A stretch of 64,000 bases of DNA from assembly GCF_040947875.1 (NCBI RefSeq), contig NZ_JBFRXN010000001.1, forward strand, positions 1,054,001 to 1,118,000, in the 5' to 3' direction. The position numbers and the translations under genes are program-made. Shown piece after piece: positions 26,472 through 34,697 of this stretch (position 1 is its first letter; every line of letters begins with the position of its first letter). The DNA comes from Pseudomonas sp. MYb118. Lineage in GTDB: Bacteria > Pseudomonadota > Gammaproteobacteria > Pseudomonadales > Pseudomonadaceae. Below the pieces are notes generated by a model. That model made no database searches. It saw only the letters and a program-made list of their open reading frames with translations, and had not been told where the DNA came from.

Positions 26472-27149
26472 ATGGATCTTTTGCAGACATTCTTTAACTG
26501 GAACGTGCTCGTCGATTCGCTTCCGTTGATGATGCGCGGTCTGGGCGTGACCATCCTGCTCGGGATAGTGAGCATTGCCCTGGGCCTGGTGGGCGGGCTG
26601 TTGCTGGCATTGTTGCGCTTGTATTCCTACGCACCGGTGCGGGCGCTGGCACGTATCTACATCGACATCATGCGTTCCATTCCCTTGCTGGTGTTGCTGG
26701 TCCTGATCTACTACGCGCTGCCTTTTGTCGGCATTCGCCTGTCGTCCTTTGCCGCCGCGGCCAGTGCGCTGTCGCTGGTGTCCTGCGCCTACAGTGCGGA
26801 GATCTTCCGTTCCGGCATCGAGGCCATTCCCCGTGGCCAGTTCGAGGCCTCGGCCTCCCAGGGCATGAGCTTCTTCAACACCATGCGCGACGTCGTGTTG
26901 CCGCAGGCCATTCGCATCGTCATGCCGCCCATGACCAGCAACTGCATCAACGTGATGAAGGACACCGCGCTGGCCTCGGTGGTGGCGATGCCTGACCTGC
27001 TCAAGCAGGCCACCCAGGCCCAGGCACTGGCGGCCAACCCGACGCCGTTGGTAGGGGCGGCCTTGCTGTACCTGTTGCTGCTGTTGCCGTTGGTGCAGAT
27101 GGTCAGCTGGGTCGAGCGGCGTAATGCCTCCGGAGGAAAAACCGCATGA
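26472..27149 (+). CDS. ABC importer permease, HisM/GlnP type
   Basis: A 225-residue inner-membrane permease with about five helices. It carries the signature of polar amino acid permeases: [21 protein letters not shown] in the middle and the EAA loop [20 protein letters not shown]. Only one permease gene is present, so it probably works as a homodimer. Its stop overlaps the ATPase start by ATGA. Confidence 0.9.
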   Translation: MDLLQTFFNWNVLVDSLPLMMRGLGVTILLGIVSIALGLVGGLLLALLRLYSYAPVRALARIYIDIMRSIPLLVLLVLIYYALPFVGIRLSSFAAAASALSLVSCAYSAEIFRSGIEAIPRGQFEASASQGMSFFNTMRDVVLPQAIRIVMPPMTSNCINVMKDTALASVVAMPDLLKQATQAQALAANPTPLVGAALLYLLLLLPLVQMVSWVERRNASGGKTA

Positions 27150-27880
27150 GCACCTTGATCGACATCGAAAAACTCGACAAGTACTACGGCAACTTCAAGG
27201 CGTTGAGCGACATCAACCTGCAGGTGGAAGAGGGCGAGGTGGTGGTTATCCTCGGCCCGTCCGGCTCGGGCAAATCGACCTTGATCCGCTGCATTAACCT
27301 GCTGGAGGACTACCAGAAGGGCGATATCCGCGTGGCCGGCGAGCGCGTTGAAAACGGCCCGCGACTGAGCGCCATCCGCAGTGAAGTGGGTATGGTGTTC
27401 CAGGGCTTCAACCTCTACCCGCATCTGACGGTGCTGGACAACGTGTCGCTGGCGCCCATCCGTGTTCGCGGGCTGAGTCGGCGTGATGCCCACGCCAGGG
27501 CCAAGGAGTTGTTGGTCAAGGTCGGCATGGGCGATCACGCCCACAAGTACCCCAGCCAGTTGTCTGGCGGCCAGCAGCAGCGTGTGGCGATTGCCCGCAC
27601 CATGGCCATGGAACCTCGCGCCATCCTGTTCGACGAGCCAACCTCGGCACTCGACCCGGAAATGGTCGGCGAAGTGCTGGATGTCATGCAGAACCTGGCG
27701 CGCTCCGGGGTGACGATGGTTGTGGTGACCCACGAAATGGGCTTTGCCCGTCGTGTCGCCGACCGGGTGATCTTCATGGAAAGCGGGCGCATCGTCGAAC
27801 AGAACATCCCCGAACCCTTTTTCACGGCGCCCAAGGAACCTCGCACGAAAGCGTTCCTTCAGGCCATCTTGCACCACTGA
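27146..27880 (+). CDS. ABC importer ATP-binding protein, GlnQ/HisP type
   Basis: A 244-residue ATPase. It has Walker [11 protein letters not shown]-loop [17 protein letters not shown], signature LSGGQQQR, Walker [21 protein letters not shown] and switch His [19 protein letters not shown]. All features are those of polar amino acid importers. It starts at ATG 27146 inside the permease stop and is followed 21 bases later by an aminotransferase gene. Confidence 0.93.
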   Translation: MSTLIDIEKLDKYYGNFKALSDINLQVEEGEVVVILGPSGSGKSTLIRCINLLEDYQKGDIRVAGERVENGPRLSAIRSEVGMVFQGFNLYPHLTVLDNVSLAPIRVRGLSRRDAHARAKELLVKVGMGDHAHKYPSQLSGGQQQRVAIARTMAMEPRAILFDEPTSALDPEMVGEVLDVMQNLARSGVTMVVVTHEMGFARRVADRVIFMESGRIVEQNIPEPFFTAPKEPRTKAFLQAILHH

Positions 27881-27901
27881 CCCCAGGCTGGAGAAAGTCG
27901 C

Positions 27902-29137
27902 GTGAATCCTCTCGATATCAATTATGTTCGCAAGCAGTTCCCGGCTCTGGCCGATGGTTATGCCTACATGGATAACGCCGGTGGCTCGATGGTCCTCAAC
28001 ACCGTGGCTGAGCGCATCTGCACTTACCTGCTGAACAACAGCGTGCAGCTCGGCGCCTCGTACGGGCCTTCGGTGGTCGCTGGCGAGCGGGTGATGCAGG
28101 CGCGTCACTCGGTCATGCAGTTGATCAATGCCGCGCACCCCGAAGAAGTGATCATGGGCGGCTCGACCACCCACCTGCTGCAAATCCTCTGCCGCGCCAT
28201 CGCCCCGTCGATCGGCCCCGGCGATGAAATCATCGTCACCAACTGCGATCACGAGGCCAACATCGGCCCGTGGGTCAAACTGTGCGAAAGCCGCGGTGCG
28301 ACCCTGCGCGTGTGGCAGGTCAATCTCGACAGCTGCGAGCTGGAACTGGATGACCTGCAGGTGTTGCTCAACGACAAGACCCGCTACGTGGCCATGACCC
28401 ACACCTCGAACATTCTCGGTTCGGTAAACCCGGTCGCCGAGGTGGCGCGCCGTGTCCATGCCGTGGGCGCCAAGCTGTGCGTCGACGCCGTTGCCTATGC
28501 GCCGCACCGCCTGGTGGATGTCCAGGCCAGCGGTGCCGATTTCTACGTCTACAGTTTCTACAAAACCTTCGGCCCGCACTTCGCCGTGCTCTGGGGGCGT
28601 CGCGAGCTGTTGCTGGAACTGCCGAGCCTCAACCACTTCTTCATCGGCCAGGACGTGGTGCCGTACAAATTGCAACCGGGCAACGTCAACTACGAGTTGT
28701 CCTTCGGTTGCATCGGCATTACCGACTACCTGCTCGACATCAGTACCCGGCTCGGCGCTCAGGGCAGTGAGCGCGAGTGCATGCAGGCGGCGTTCGATGC
28801 CTTCGAGGTGCAGGAAGACTTGCTTGCCGAGCGCCTGCTGGCCTTTTTGCGTGAGCGTGAAGGCGTGCGCATCATTGGCAAGGCGACAACCCGTAATCGC
28901 GTGCCAACGATCAGCTTCGTGGTCGAGGGCGTGCAGTCGGAGGCGATCGTGCGCCGGGTCGATGAACACCGGATCGGCATTCGTTTTGGTGACTTCTATG
29001 CCCGGCGCCTTATCGAAGCCCTCGGGTTGGCCCAGTATGGCGGGGTAGTGCGGGTGTCCCTGGCGCATTACAACACGCTGGAGGAAGTCGACCGCCTCAT
29101 AATGGCGCTGGATCAAGCCATCAACGCGTTGCGTTGA
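27902..29137 (+). CDS. PLP-dependent class V aminotransferase, cysteine desulfurase-like
   Basis: A 411-residue cytosolic enzyme. It has the class V layout: a GGSTTHLLQILCRAI phosphate-binding loop near residue 80, NCDHEANIGPW, the cofactor Asp in KLCVDAVAYAPH, and the PLP lysine in YSFYKTFGPHFAVLWG. It belongs to the 'cysteine desulfurase-like protein' group, but no Isc or Suf genes are near, so a catabolic lyase or transaminase role in this cluster is more likely than Fe-S assembly. GGAGAAAGTCGC gives the ribosome binding site. Confidence 0.85.
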   Translation: MNPLDINYVRKQFPALADGYAYMDNAGGSMVLNTVAERICTYLLNNSVQLGASYGPSVVAGERVMQARHSVMQLINAAHPEEVIMGGSTTHLLQILCRAIAPSIGPGDEIIVTNCDHEANIGPWVKLCESRGATLRVWQVNLDSCELELDDLQVLLNDKTRYVAMTHTSNILGSVNPVAEVARRVHAVGAKLCVDAVAYAPHRLVDVQASGADFYVYSFYKTFGPHFAVLWGRRELLLELPSLNHFFIGQDVVPYKLQPGNVNYELSFGCIGITDYLLDISTRLGAQGSERECMQAAFDAFEVQEDLLAERLLAFLREREGVRIIGKATTRNRVPTISFVVEGVQSEAIVRRVDEHRIGIRFGDFYARRLIEALGLAQYGGVVRVSLAHYNTLEEVDRLIMALDQAINALR

Positions 29138-29172
29138 CAGGCGCACCTACTTCAATTTGACGAGCCTTCATC

Positions 29173-30042
29173 ATGGCCTTACCTGAAACCCTCGCCGAGC
29201 TGCGCGACTGCATCACGGCCCAGCACGAGCAACTGACCGGTCGCCTGCGCGATGCCGCCCGATTTCTGATCGACAACCCGCATGAGATCGCCCTCAGCAC
29301 GGTTGCCGAACTGGGCAAGCGCTCCAACATCGCGCCCGCCGCCTACATTCGGCTGGCCCAGGCCCTGGGCTTTGCGGGTTTCAAGGATTTGCAGCGGCTG
29401 TTTCGTGCACCGCTGCAACAGGTGGCCGACACCCACAGCGAACGCATTCGCCACTATGGCGGCGAAACCCTGCTCGAGGACCCGAGCGATGTCGGCGCCA
29501 TTCTGCGCGAGTTCAGCCAGGCCAACATCGTCTCCCTGGAACACCTGGCCGAAGGCGACCAGCAGGCCAACATCGAAGCCGCCATCGCGCATTTGCAGGA
29601 AGCGCGCACGACCTTCGTGATCGGCATGCGCCGCGCTTTCCCGGTGGCGGCTTACCTGAGCTACGCGTTGAGCCGGGTGGGCCGGCGCGCCGTGCACATC
29701 AGCGGCGGCGGCGGCACGTTGCCGGAGCAGGTCAGCGCCATTGCCGAGGATGACCTGCTGATCGCCGTCAGCTTTCCACCCTACGCCCATGACACGGTCG
29801 AAGCCTGTCGCCAGGCGCGCCAGGCCGGCGTGACGCTGGTGGCGATCACCGACAGTGTGCTGAGCCCCATCGGGCAGATGGCCGACACGGTGATCGAGGT
29901 CAACGACGCCGAACTGCTGGGCTTTCGCTCGCTCACCGCGTCGTTCTGCATTGCGCAGACCCTGGCGATGGGGCTGGCCTTCAGCGAATGGCAATCAGAC
30001 AGCACCTTCAGTCATGACCGGCTGAAAGAGATCGACTGCTAA
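29173..30042 (+). CDS. MurR/RpiR-family transcriptional regulator
   Basis: A 289-residue regulator. The N-terminal 80 residues are the RpiR helix-turn-helix domain (STVAELGKRSNIAPAAYIRL, then LGFAGFKDLQRLF). The rest is a SIS domain (TTFVIGMRRAFPVAAYLSYAL, LIAVSFPPYAHDTVEACRQA) that normally senses a phosphosugar but in many paralogues senses other ligands. It lies inside the cluster. The AT-rich palindromes at 25509 are its likely operators. Confidence 0.9.
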   Translation: MALPETLAELRDCITAQHEQLTGRLRDAARFLIDNPHEIALSTVAELGKRSNIAPAAYIRLAQALGFAGFKDLQRLFRAPLQQVADTHSERIRHYGGETLLEDPSDVGAILREFSQANIVSLEHLAEGDQQANIEAAIAHLQEARTTFVIGMRRAFPVAAYLSYALSRVGRRAVHISGGGGTLPEQVSAIAEDDLLIAVSFPPYAHDTVEACRQARQAGVTLVAITDSVLSPIGQMADTVIEVNDAELLGFRSLTASFCIAQTLAMGLAFSEWQSDSTFSHDRLKEIDC

Positions 30043-30096
30043 GCCGCGATCTTCGCACCTCAACTTTTTAATCCGTCACTTCAGGAGAACATCCCG

Positions 30097-30993
30097 ATGG
30101 TTTCACCTGCACGCGATTTAGTCGGTTACGGTAGACAACGTCCGCAAGGCACCTGGCCGAATGGCGCACGCCTGGCGATCAGCCTGGTGATCAACTACGA
30201 AGAAGGCTCCGAGCGCTCGCTCGCCATGGGCGACCCGGACCAGGAGTCGATGACCGAATGGGGCAGCTATTCGATACCTGACGGCACGCGCAACCTGGCG
30301 ATGGAGTCGATGTACGAATACGGTTCCCGGGTCGGGATCTGGCGCATCCTCGACATTCTCGACCAGCAAGCGGTGCGTGCCACGTTCCATGCCTGCGCGC
30401 TCGCCTTCGAGCAGAACCCCGACGTTGCCCGCGCTGCGGTTGCCGGTGGCCACGAGATTTGCAGTCACGGCTATCGCTGGGAAGAAGTGTTTCGCCTGAG
30501 CGAAGAGCAAGAACGCGAGCACATGCGCCTGGCCATCGAGTCGTTCGAACGCACCTGCGGCAAGCGTCCGGTGGGCTGGTATTGCCGCTATGGCGCCAGC
30601 GTCAACACCCGCCGCCTGGTGGCGCAAGAAGGCGGTTTTCTCTACGACTCCGACGCCTACAACGACGATGTTCCGTACTTCGTCGAAGTCGAGGGCAAGC
30701 GCCACCTGGTGGTGCCGTACACCGCGGACGTCAATGATTTCCGCTACTGGAACTCGCCGGGTCTGTCGCAGGCCTCGGACTTCTTCGAGTACATGAAGGA
30801 AAGCTTCGAGGTCCTGTATGAGGAGTCGGCGGAAGGGCCGCGCATGATGTCGATTGGGCTGCATCCACGCATGGTTGGCCGTCCTGGCCGCGTCCGGGCG
30901 ATCAAGCAGTTCATCGAATACGCCAGGCAGCATGGCGGTGTCTGGTTCGCCACCCGCGAAGAAATCGCCCGTGCCTGGCTGGAACGCAGCTGA
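30097..30993 (+). CDS. Polysaccharide deacetylase-family protein, PuuE (allantoinase)-like
   Basis: A 298-residue NodB-fold hydrolase. It shows the PuuE pattern: GYGRQRPQGTWPNGARLAIS, NYEEGSE (metal Asp position altered to Glu as in PuuE relatives), VRATFHACALAFEQNP, and GGHEICSHGYRWEE with the His pair. PuuE proteins open the allantoin ring without the usual amidohydrolase fold, but paralogues act on other cyclic amides. The dihydropyrimidinase and FAH-family neighbours make a cyclic ureide or amide substrate the most reasonable inference. GGAGAACATCCCG precedes the ATG. Confidence 0.85.
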   Translation: MVSPARDLVGYGRQRPQGTWPNGARLAISLVINYEEGSERSLAMGDPDQESMTEWGSYSIPDGTRNLAMESMYEYGSRVGIWRILDILDQQAVRATFHACALAFEQNPDVARAAVAGGHEICSHGYRWEEVFRLSEEQEREHMRLAIESFERTCGKRPVGWYCRYGASVNTRRLVAQEGGFLYDSDAYNDDVPYFVEVEGKRHLVVPYTADVNDFRYWNSPGLSQASDFFEYMKESFEVLYEESAEGPRMMSIGLHPRMVGRPGRVRAIKQFIEYARQHGGVWFATREEIARAWLERS

Positions 30994-31093
30994 TTGCCTG
31001 GCGCTCAAGTCGCTGTTCTGCGCTAGGGTAAATGGTTTCAGGGGAACAGCCAGCCGCCGCTCCCCCTGACATCCCTGCCAAAGGAGTCACACC

Positions 31094-32227
31094 ATGTCAA
31101 AGCTCTATCCCAGTATTGATCCTGAAGGGCTGGTCGAGTACTCGGTGGTCTACACCGACCGGTCTCTCAACCACATGTCGCAGTCCTTCCAAGGCGTGAT
31201 GAACAACATCTCCGCGACCCTCAAACAGGTGTACAACGCCGAAGGCGTCGCGGTGGTGCCGGGCAGCGGCACGTTCGGCATGGAGGCGGTGGCGCGACAG
31301 TTCGCCACCGGCCAGCCGTGCCTGGTGATCCGCAACGGCTGGTTCAGTTACCGCTGGAGTCAGATCCTCGACATGGGCAACATCCCGGCGGCCACCACGG
31401 TGCTCAAGGCCCGCCCGGTCGAAGCCGGGCGCCAGGCGGCCTACGCGCCACCGCCGCTGGATGAAGTGCTGGCCGCCATTGCCGCGCACAAGCCGCAGGT
31501 GGTCTTCGCCCCCCACGTTGAAACCTCATCGGGGATCCTCCTGCCCGACGACTACCTGCGCGCCATCGGCGACGCCGTGCACGCGGTCGGCGGCCTGTTC
31601 GTGCTGGACTGCATCGCCTCCGGCGCGATCTGGGTCGATATGCACAAATGCGCCGTCGACCTGCTGATCAGCGCACCGCAAAAAGGCTGGAGCGCTTCCC
31701 CGTGCTGCGCCCTGGTCATGCTCAGTGCCCTGGCCCTGGAGCGCATCGAGCACACGCAGAGCAGCAGCTTCGCCTGCGACCTGAAAAAGTGGCTGCAGAT
31801 CATGCAGGCCTACGAGCAGGGCGGGCATGCCTACCACGCGACCATGCCCAGCGACGCTCTCGCGCGGTTCAACGAGGTGATGAAAGAAACCCAGGCCTAC
31901 GGCTTCGACAAGGTCCGCCAGGAGCAACAAACCCTCGGCGACCGGGTGCGCGCCCTGTTGACCGGCAAAGGCATCAAGAGCGTCGCCGCCGCCGGCTTCC
32001 AGGCCCCAGGCGTCGTAGTGAGCTACACCGACGATGCCGACATCAAGAACGGCCGCAAATTTGCCGACCAGGGCTTGCAGATCGCCGCCGGCGTGCCGCT
32101 GCAATGCGACGAGCCGGCCGACTTCCAGACCTTCCGACTCGGCCTGTTCGGGCTGGAGAAACTCAACAACATCGAGCGCACGGTCAGCACCCTCGAACAG
32201 GCACTGGACGAGGTCATGGCTCACTGA
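31094..32227 (+). CDS. PLP-dependent class V aminotransferase, alanine/serine-glyoxylate type
   Basis: A 377-residue enzyme with GSGTFGMEAVARQFATG (PLP phosphate loop), the cofactor Asp in LFVLDCIASGAIWVDM, and the Schiff-base lysine in ISAPQKGWSASPCCALVML. It resembles alanine-glyoxylate or ureidoglycine-glyoxylate aminotransferases. That second type fits the neighbouring PuuE-like gene because it handles an allantoin product, but this link is inference. AAAGGAGTCACACC is a strong ribosome binding site. Confidence 0.85.
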   Translation: MSKLYPSIDPEGLVEYSVVYTDRSLNHMSQSFQGVMNNISATLKQVYNAEGVAVVPGSGTFGMEAVARQFATGQPCLVIRNGWFSYRWSQILDMGNIPAATTVLKARPVEAGRQAAYAPPPLDEVLAAIAAHKPQVVFAPHVETSSGILLPDDYLRAIGDAVHAVGGLFVLDCIASGAIWVDMHKCAVDLLISAPQKGWSASPCCALVMLSALALERIEHTQSSSFACDLKKWLQIMQAYEQGGHAYHATMPSDALARFNEVMKETQAYGFDKVRQEQQTLGDRVRALLTGKGIKSVAAAGFQAPGVVVSYTDDADIKNGRKFADQGLQIAAGVPLQCDEPADFQTFRLGLFGLEKLNNIERTVSTLEQALDEVMAH

Positions 32228-32333
32228 GCCAGCCTCGACCCCCTTACCGCAGCCCTCAGGCACGTTTTTAACCATGGCGCCGTCACCCGGCGCCTGAGCG
32301 GCTGTGGCCGCTCACTTCTGGAAGAGATCGGCT

Positions 32334-33770
32334 ATGCAAGCTTTTGACACGGTGATTCGCAACGCCCGCGTGGTCACCGCGGCGGACACCTTCACCAGCG
32401 ACATCGGCATTCGTGACGGGCGCATCGTCGCCCTGGGCATCGACCTGGCGCCCGGTCAGCGGGAAATCGACGCGGCCGGCCGGCACGTCACCCCCGGCGG
32501 CATCGACAGCCACGTGCACTTCGACCAGCCGACCGGCGACGGCTCGGTGATGGCCGACGACTTTTTCAGTGGCACGGTCTCGGCGGCCTGCGGCGGCACC
32601 ACCACGGTCATTCCGTTCGCCTGCCAGCAGAAGGGCGAGAGCCTGCGCGCGGCGGTCGATGACTACCATCGCCGGGCGGGGAACAAGCCGGTGATCGACT
32701 ATGCCTTCCACCTGATCGTCACCGACCCCACCCCGCAGGTGCTGCGTGAAGAACTGCCGGCCTTGATCGCCGAGGGTTACACATCGTTCAAGATCTACAT
32801 GACCTACGACGCGCTGAAACTGGGCGACCGCGAGATACTCGAGACCCTGTCGGTGGCCCGGCGCGAGGGCGCCATGGTCATGCTCCACGCCGAAAACAGC
32901 GATTGCATCGCCTGGCTGACCGAGCGACTGCTGGCCGCCGGGCTGACGGCGCCGCGCTACCACGCGGCGTCGCGACCCATGCTGGTGGAGCGCGAGGCCA
33001 CCCACCGCGCCATCGCCCTGGCCGAACTGGTGGACGTGCCAATCCTGATCGTGCACGTGTCCGGTCGCGAGGCCGTGGAGCAGATTCGCTGGGCCCAGAG
33101 CCAGGGCCTCAAGGTCTACGCCGAAACCTGCCCGCAATACCTGTTCCTCACCGCCGACTCGCTGGGCTGCGACGACAGCTTCGAAGGCGCCAAATGCATC
33201 TGCAGCCCGCCGCCGCGCGACGCCGCCAACCAGCAAGTGATCTGGGATGGCCTGGAGAATGGCTCGTTCGAAATCTTCTCGTCCGACCACGCGCCGTTTC
33301 GCTTCGACGGCCCGGACGGCAAGAAGGCCCACGGCGAAAGCGTGTCGTTCGACCGGGTCGCCAACGGCATACCCGGTGTCGAAACCCGCATGGCCCTGCT
33401 CTGGTCCGAAGGCGTACGCAGCGGACGCATCACCCCGCAAGCCTTCGTCGCGCTGACCTCCACCAACGCCGCCAAACTGTACGGGCTGTACCCGCGCAAG
33501 GGCAGCATCGCCATCGGCGCCGATGCCGACCTGGTGATCTGGAACGAAGGCGAGCCGGTGCACCTGAGCAACGAAAAGCTGCACCACAACGTCGACTACA
33601 CGCCGTACGAAGGCATGACCCTGAGCGCCTGGCCGGCCATGACCCTGTCCCGCGGAGAAGTGGTGTGGGACGGCGAGCCGCGCGGGGAGAGGGGGCGCGG
33701 CCGCTTCCTGCCGTGCGAACGTCCGGCGCCTGCGCAGTTGCGTCGACGCAAAACCGAGTTGCCACTGTGA
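32334..33770 (+). CDS. Dihydropyrimidinase / D-hydantoinase family amidohydrolase
   Basis: A 478-residue cyclic amidase. It has metal ligands HVHFD at about residue 60, the carbamylated lysine in SFKIYMTYD, HAENSD, HVSGREA and the catalytic Asp in SSDHAPF. It opens six-membered dihydropyrimidines or five-membered hydantoins. ATG 32334 follows GAAGAGATCGGCT; a frame from 32304 lacks this site. GTGA couples it to the next gene. It gives the strongest clue that the cluster degrades a cyclic ureide or imide. Confidence 0.88.
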   Translation: MQAFDTVIRNARVVTAADTFTSDIGIRDGRIVALGIDLAPGQREIDAAGRHVTPGGIDSHVHFDQPTGDGSVMADDFFSGTVSAACGGTTTVIPFACQQKGESLRAAVDDYHRRAGNKPVIDYAFHLIVTDPTPQVLREELPALIAEGYTSFKIYMTYDALKLGDREILETLSVARREGAMVMLHAENSDCIAWLTERLLAAGLTAPRYHAASRPMLVEREATHRAIALAELVDVPILIVHVSGREAVEQIRWAQSQGLKVYAETCPQYLFLTADSLGCDDSFEGAKCICSPPPRDAANQQVIWDGLENGSFEIFSSDHAPFRFDGPDGKKAHGESVSFDRVANGIPGVETRMALLWSEGVRSGRITPQAFVALTSTNAAKLYGLYPRKGSIAIGADADLVIWNEGEPVHLSNEKLHHNVDYTPYEGMTLSAWPAMTLSRGEVVWDGEPRGERGRGRFLPCERPAPAQLRRRKTELPL

Positions 33771-34513
33771 GTACGGTCGCGAGGGTGGCGGCGAGCCTGA
33801 TTCGGGCCTGGCAGGAGGGGCGCCAGCAACCGTTGCCCACCGTTGAACTGGCCAACGAAGCCGAAGCTTACGCCGTGCAGCGAGAGGTGGCGGAGGCGCT
33901 TGGCTGGTTTGCCGACGGGCCGCCAACGGCCTGGAAACTGGGCGGTGCTCCAGGCGGGATGATCAGCGCGGCGGGCGTACCGGCAGGGGCGGTGCACCCT
34001 TCGGGGTGGCAGGTGCCGCCGGGGGATGCCTTTGGTTGTGGGATTGAAGGTGAACTGATTGTGCGGCTGTCCCGCGACCTTGACCCGAACACGGACCTGG
34101 ACACTGCTCGTAAGGCGGTTGATGCGTGGATGCCTGGTATCGAACTGTGTGGCACCCGCTGGTTGCAGGGGGATCAGGCTGGGCCGTTGCTTCGGTTGGC
34201 GGATCAGCAGCTCAATCGTGGGTTGGTGCTGGGTGAACCGCAGAGACTGGTGGATTTGCCGGATTGGTCGAAGCAGTCGGTGGTGTTGCGGGTGGATGGG
34301 GTGGTCGAGTTCAGCGGGGTTGGTAGTCATCCATTTGGTGATCCGTTGAGTTCGTTGCCTTGGTTGGCTCGGCATGCGGCGGCGTTGGGTAGTCCTTTGC
34401 GGGCTGGGGATTCGGTGGCTTGTGGTAGTTGGACGGGGATTTATTGGGCGAAGGGTGGGGGGCGGGTGGAGGTTGAGTTTGCGGGGGTTGGGCGGGTTGG
34501 GTTGGTGGCTTGA
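33767..34513 (+). CDS. Fumarylacetoacetase/2-keto-4-pentenoate hydratase-family protein
   Basis: A 248-residue protein starting at GTG 33767, which overlaps the previous stop by GTGA. The frame is open far upstream, but that part is antisense-free shadow of the dihydropyrimidinase. It has AWKLGG, FGCGIEGELIVRL (acidic metal-binding pattern of the family), and PFGDPLSSLPWLARHAAALG. The enzyme would hydrate or cleave a keto acid at the end of the pathway. The last 110 codons are unusually rich in G and T at third positions compared with the neighbours. Confidence 0.8.
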   Translation: MSTVARVAASLIRAWQEGRQQPLPTVELANEAEAYAVQREVAEALGWFADGPPTAWKLGGAPGGMISAAGVPAGAVHPSGWQVPPGDAFGCGIEGELIVRLSRDLDPNTDLDTARKAVDAWMPGIELCGTRWLQGDQAGPLLRLADQQLNRGLVLGEPQRLVDLPDWSKQSVVLRVDGVVEFSGVGSHPFGDPLSSLPWLARHAAALGSPLRAGDSVACGSWTGIYWAKGGGRVEVEFAGVGRVGLVA

Positions 34514-34525
34514 CGGGGGATACCC

Positions 34526-34581
34526 GTTTTGGTTTGGTCGATTGCCGTTGGTCGCGAACGGCAGCAATCGGCCAAAAGCGG
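34526..34581. repeat. Palindromic repeat at the left edge of the island
   Basis: TTGGTCGATTGCCGTT and AACGGCAGCAATCGGCCAA pair imperfectly around GGTCGCG. A related palindrome in the opposite orientation occurs at 47194-47248, and a half copy at 37854-37900. It marks the point where GC-rich catabolic genes give way to the accessory island. Confidence 0.65.
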
Positions 34582-34697
34582 ACGTATTTGCGCTAGGCAC
34601 TGCTGACCGATATGAGGTTCAGAGGTGCCCGGGCAACTCGGCGCGATTTTAGATCGGCACGGATGAAAAACAGTACCCCTGCTTGATCGAGCCAGGT

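Noticed and set aside
26789..29146. A 785-codon frame on the minus strand
   Set aside because: It is antisense to four clear genes (permease, ATPase, aminotransferase) and reads as low-information Arg/His/Gly sequence typical of high-GC shadows.
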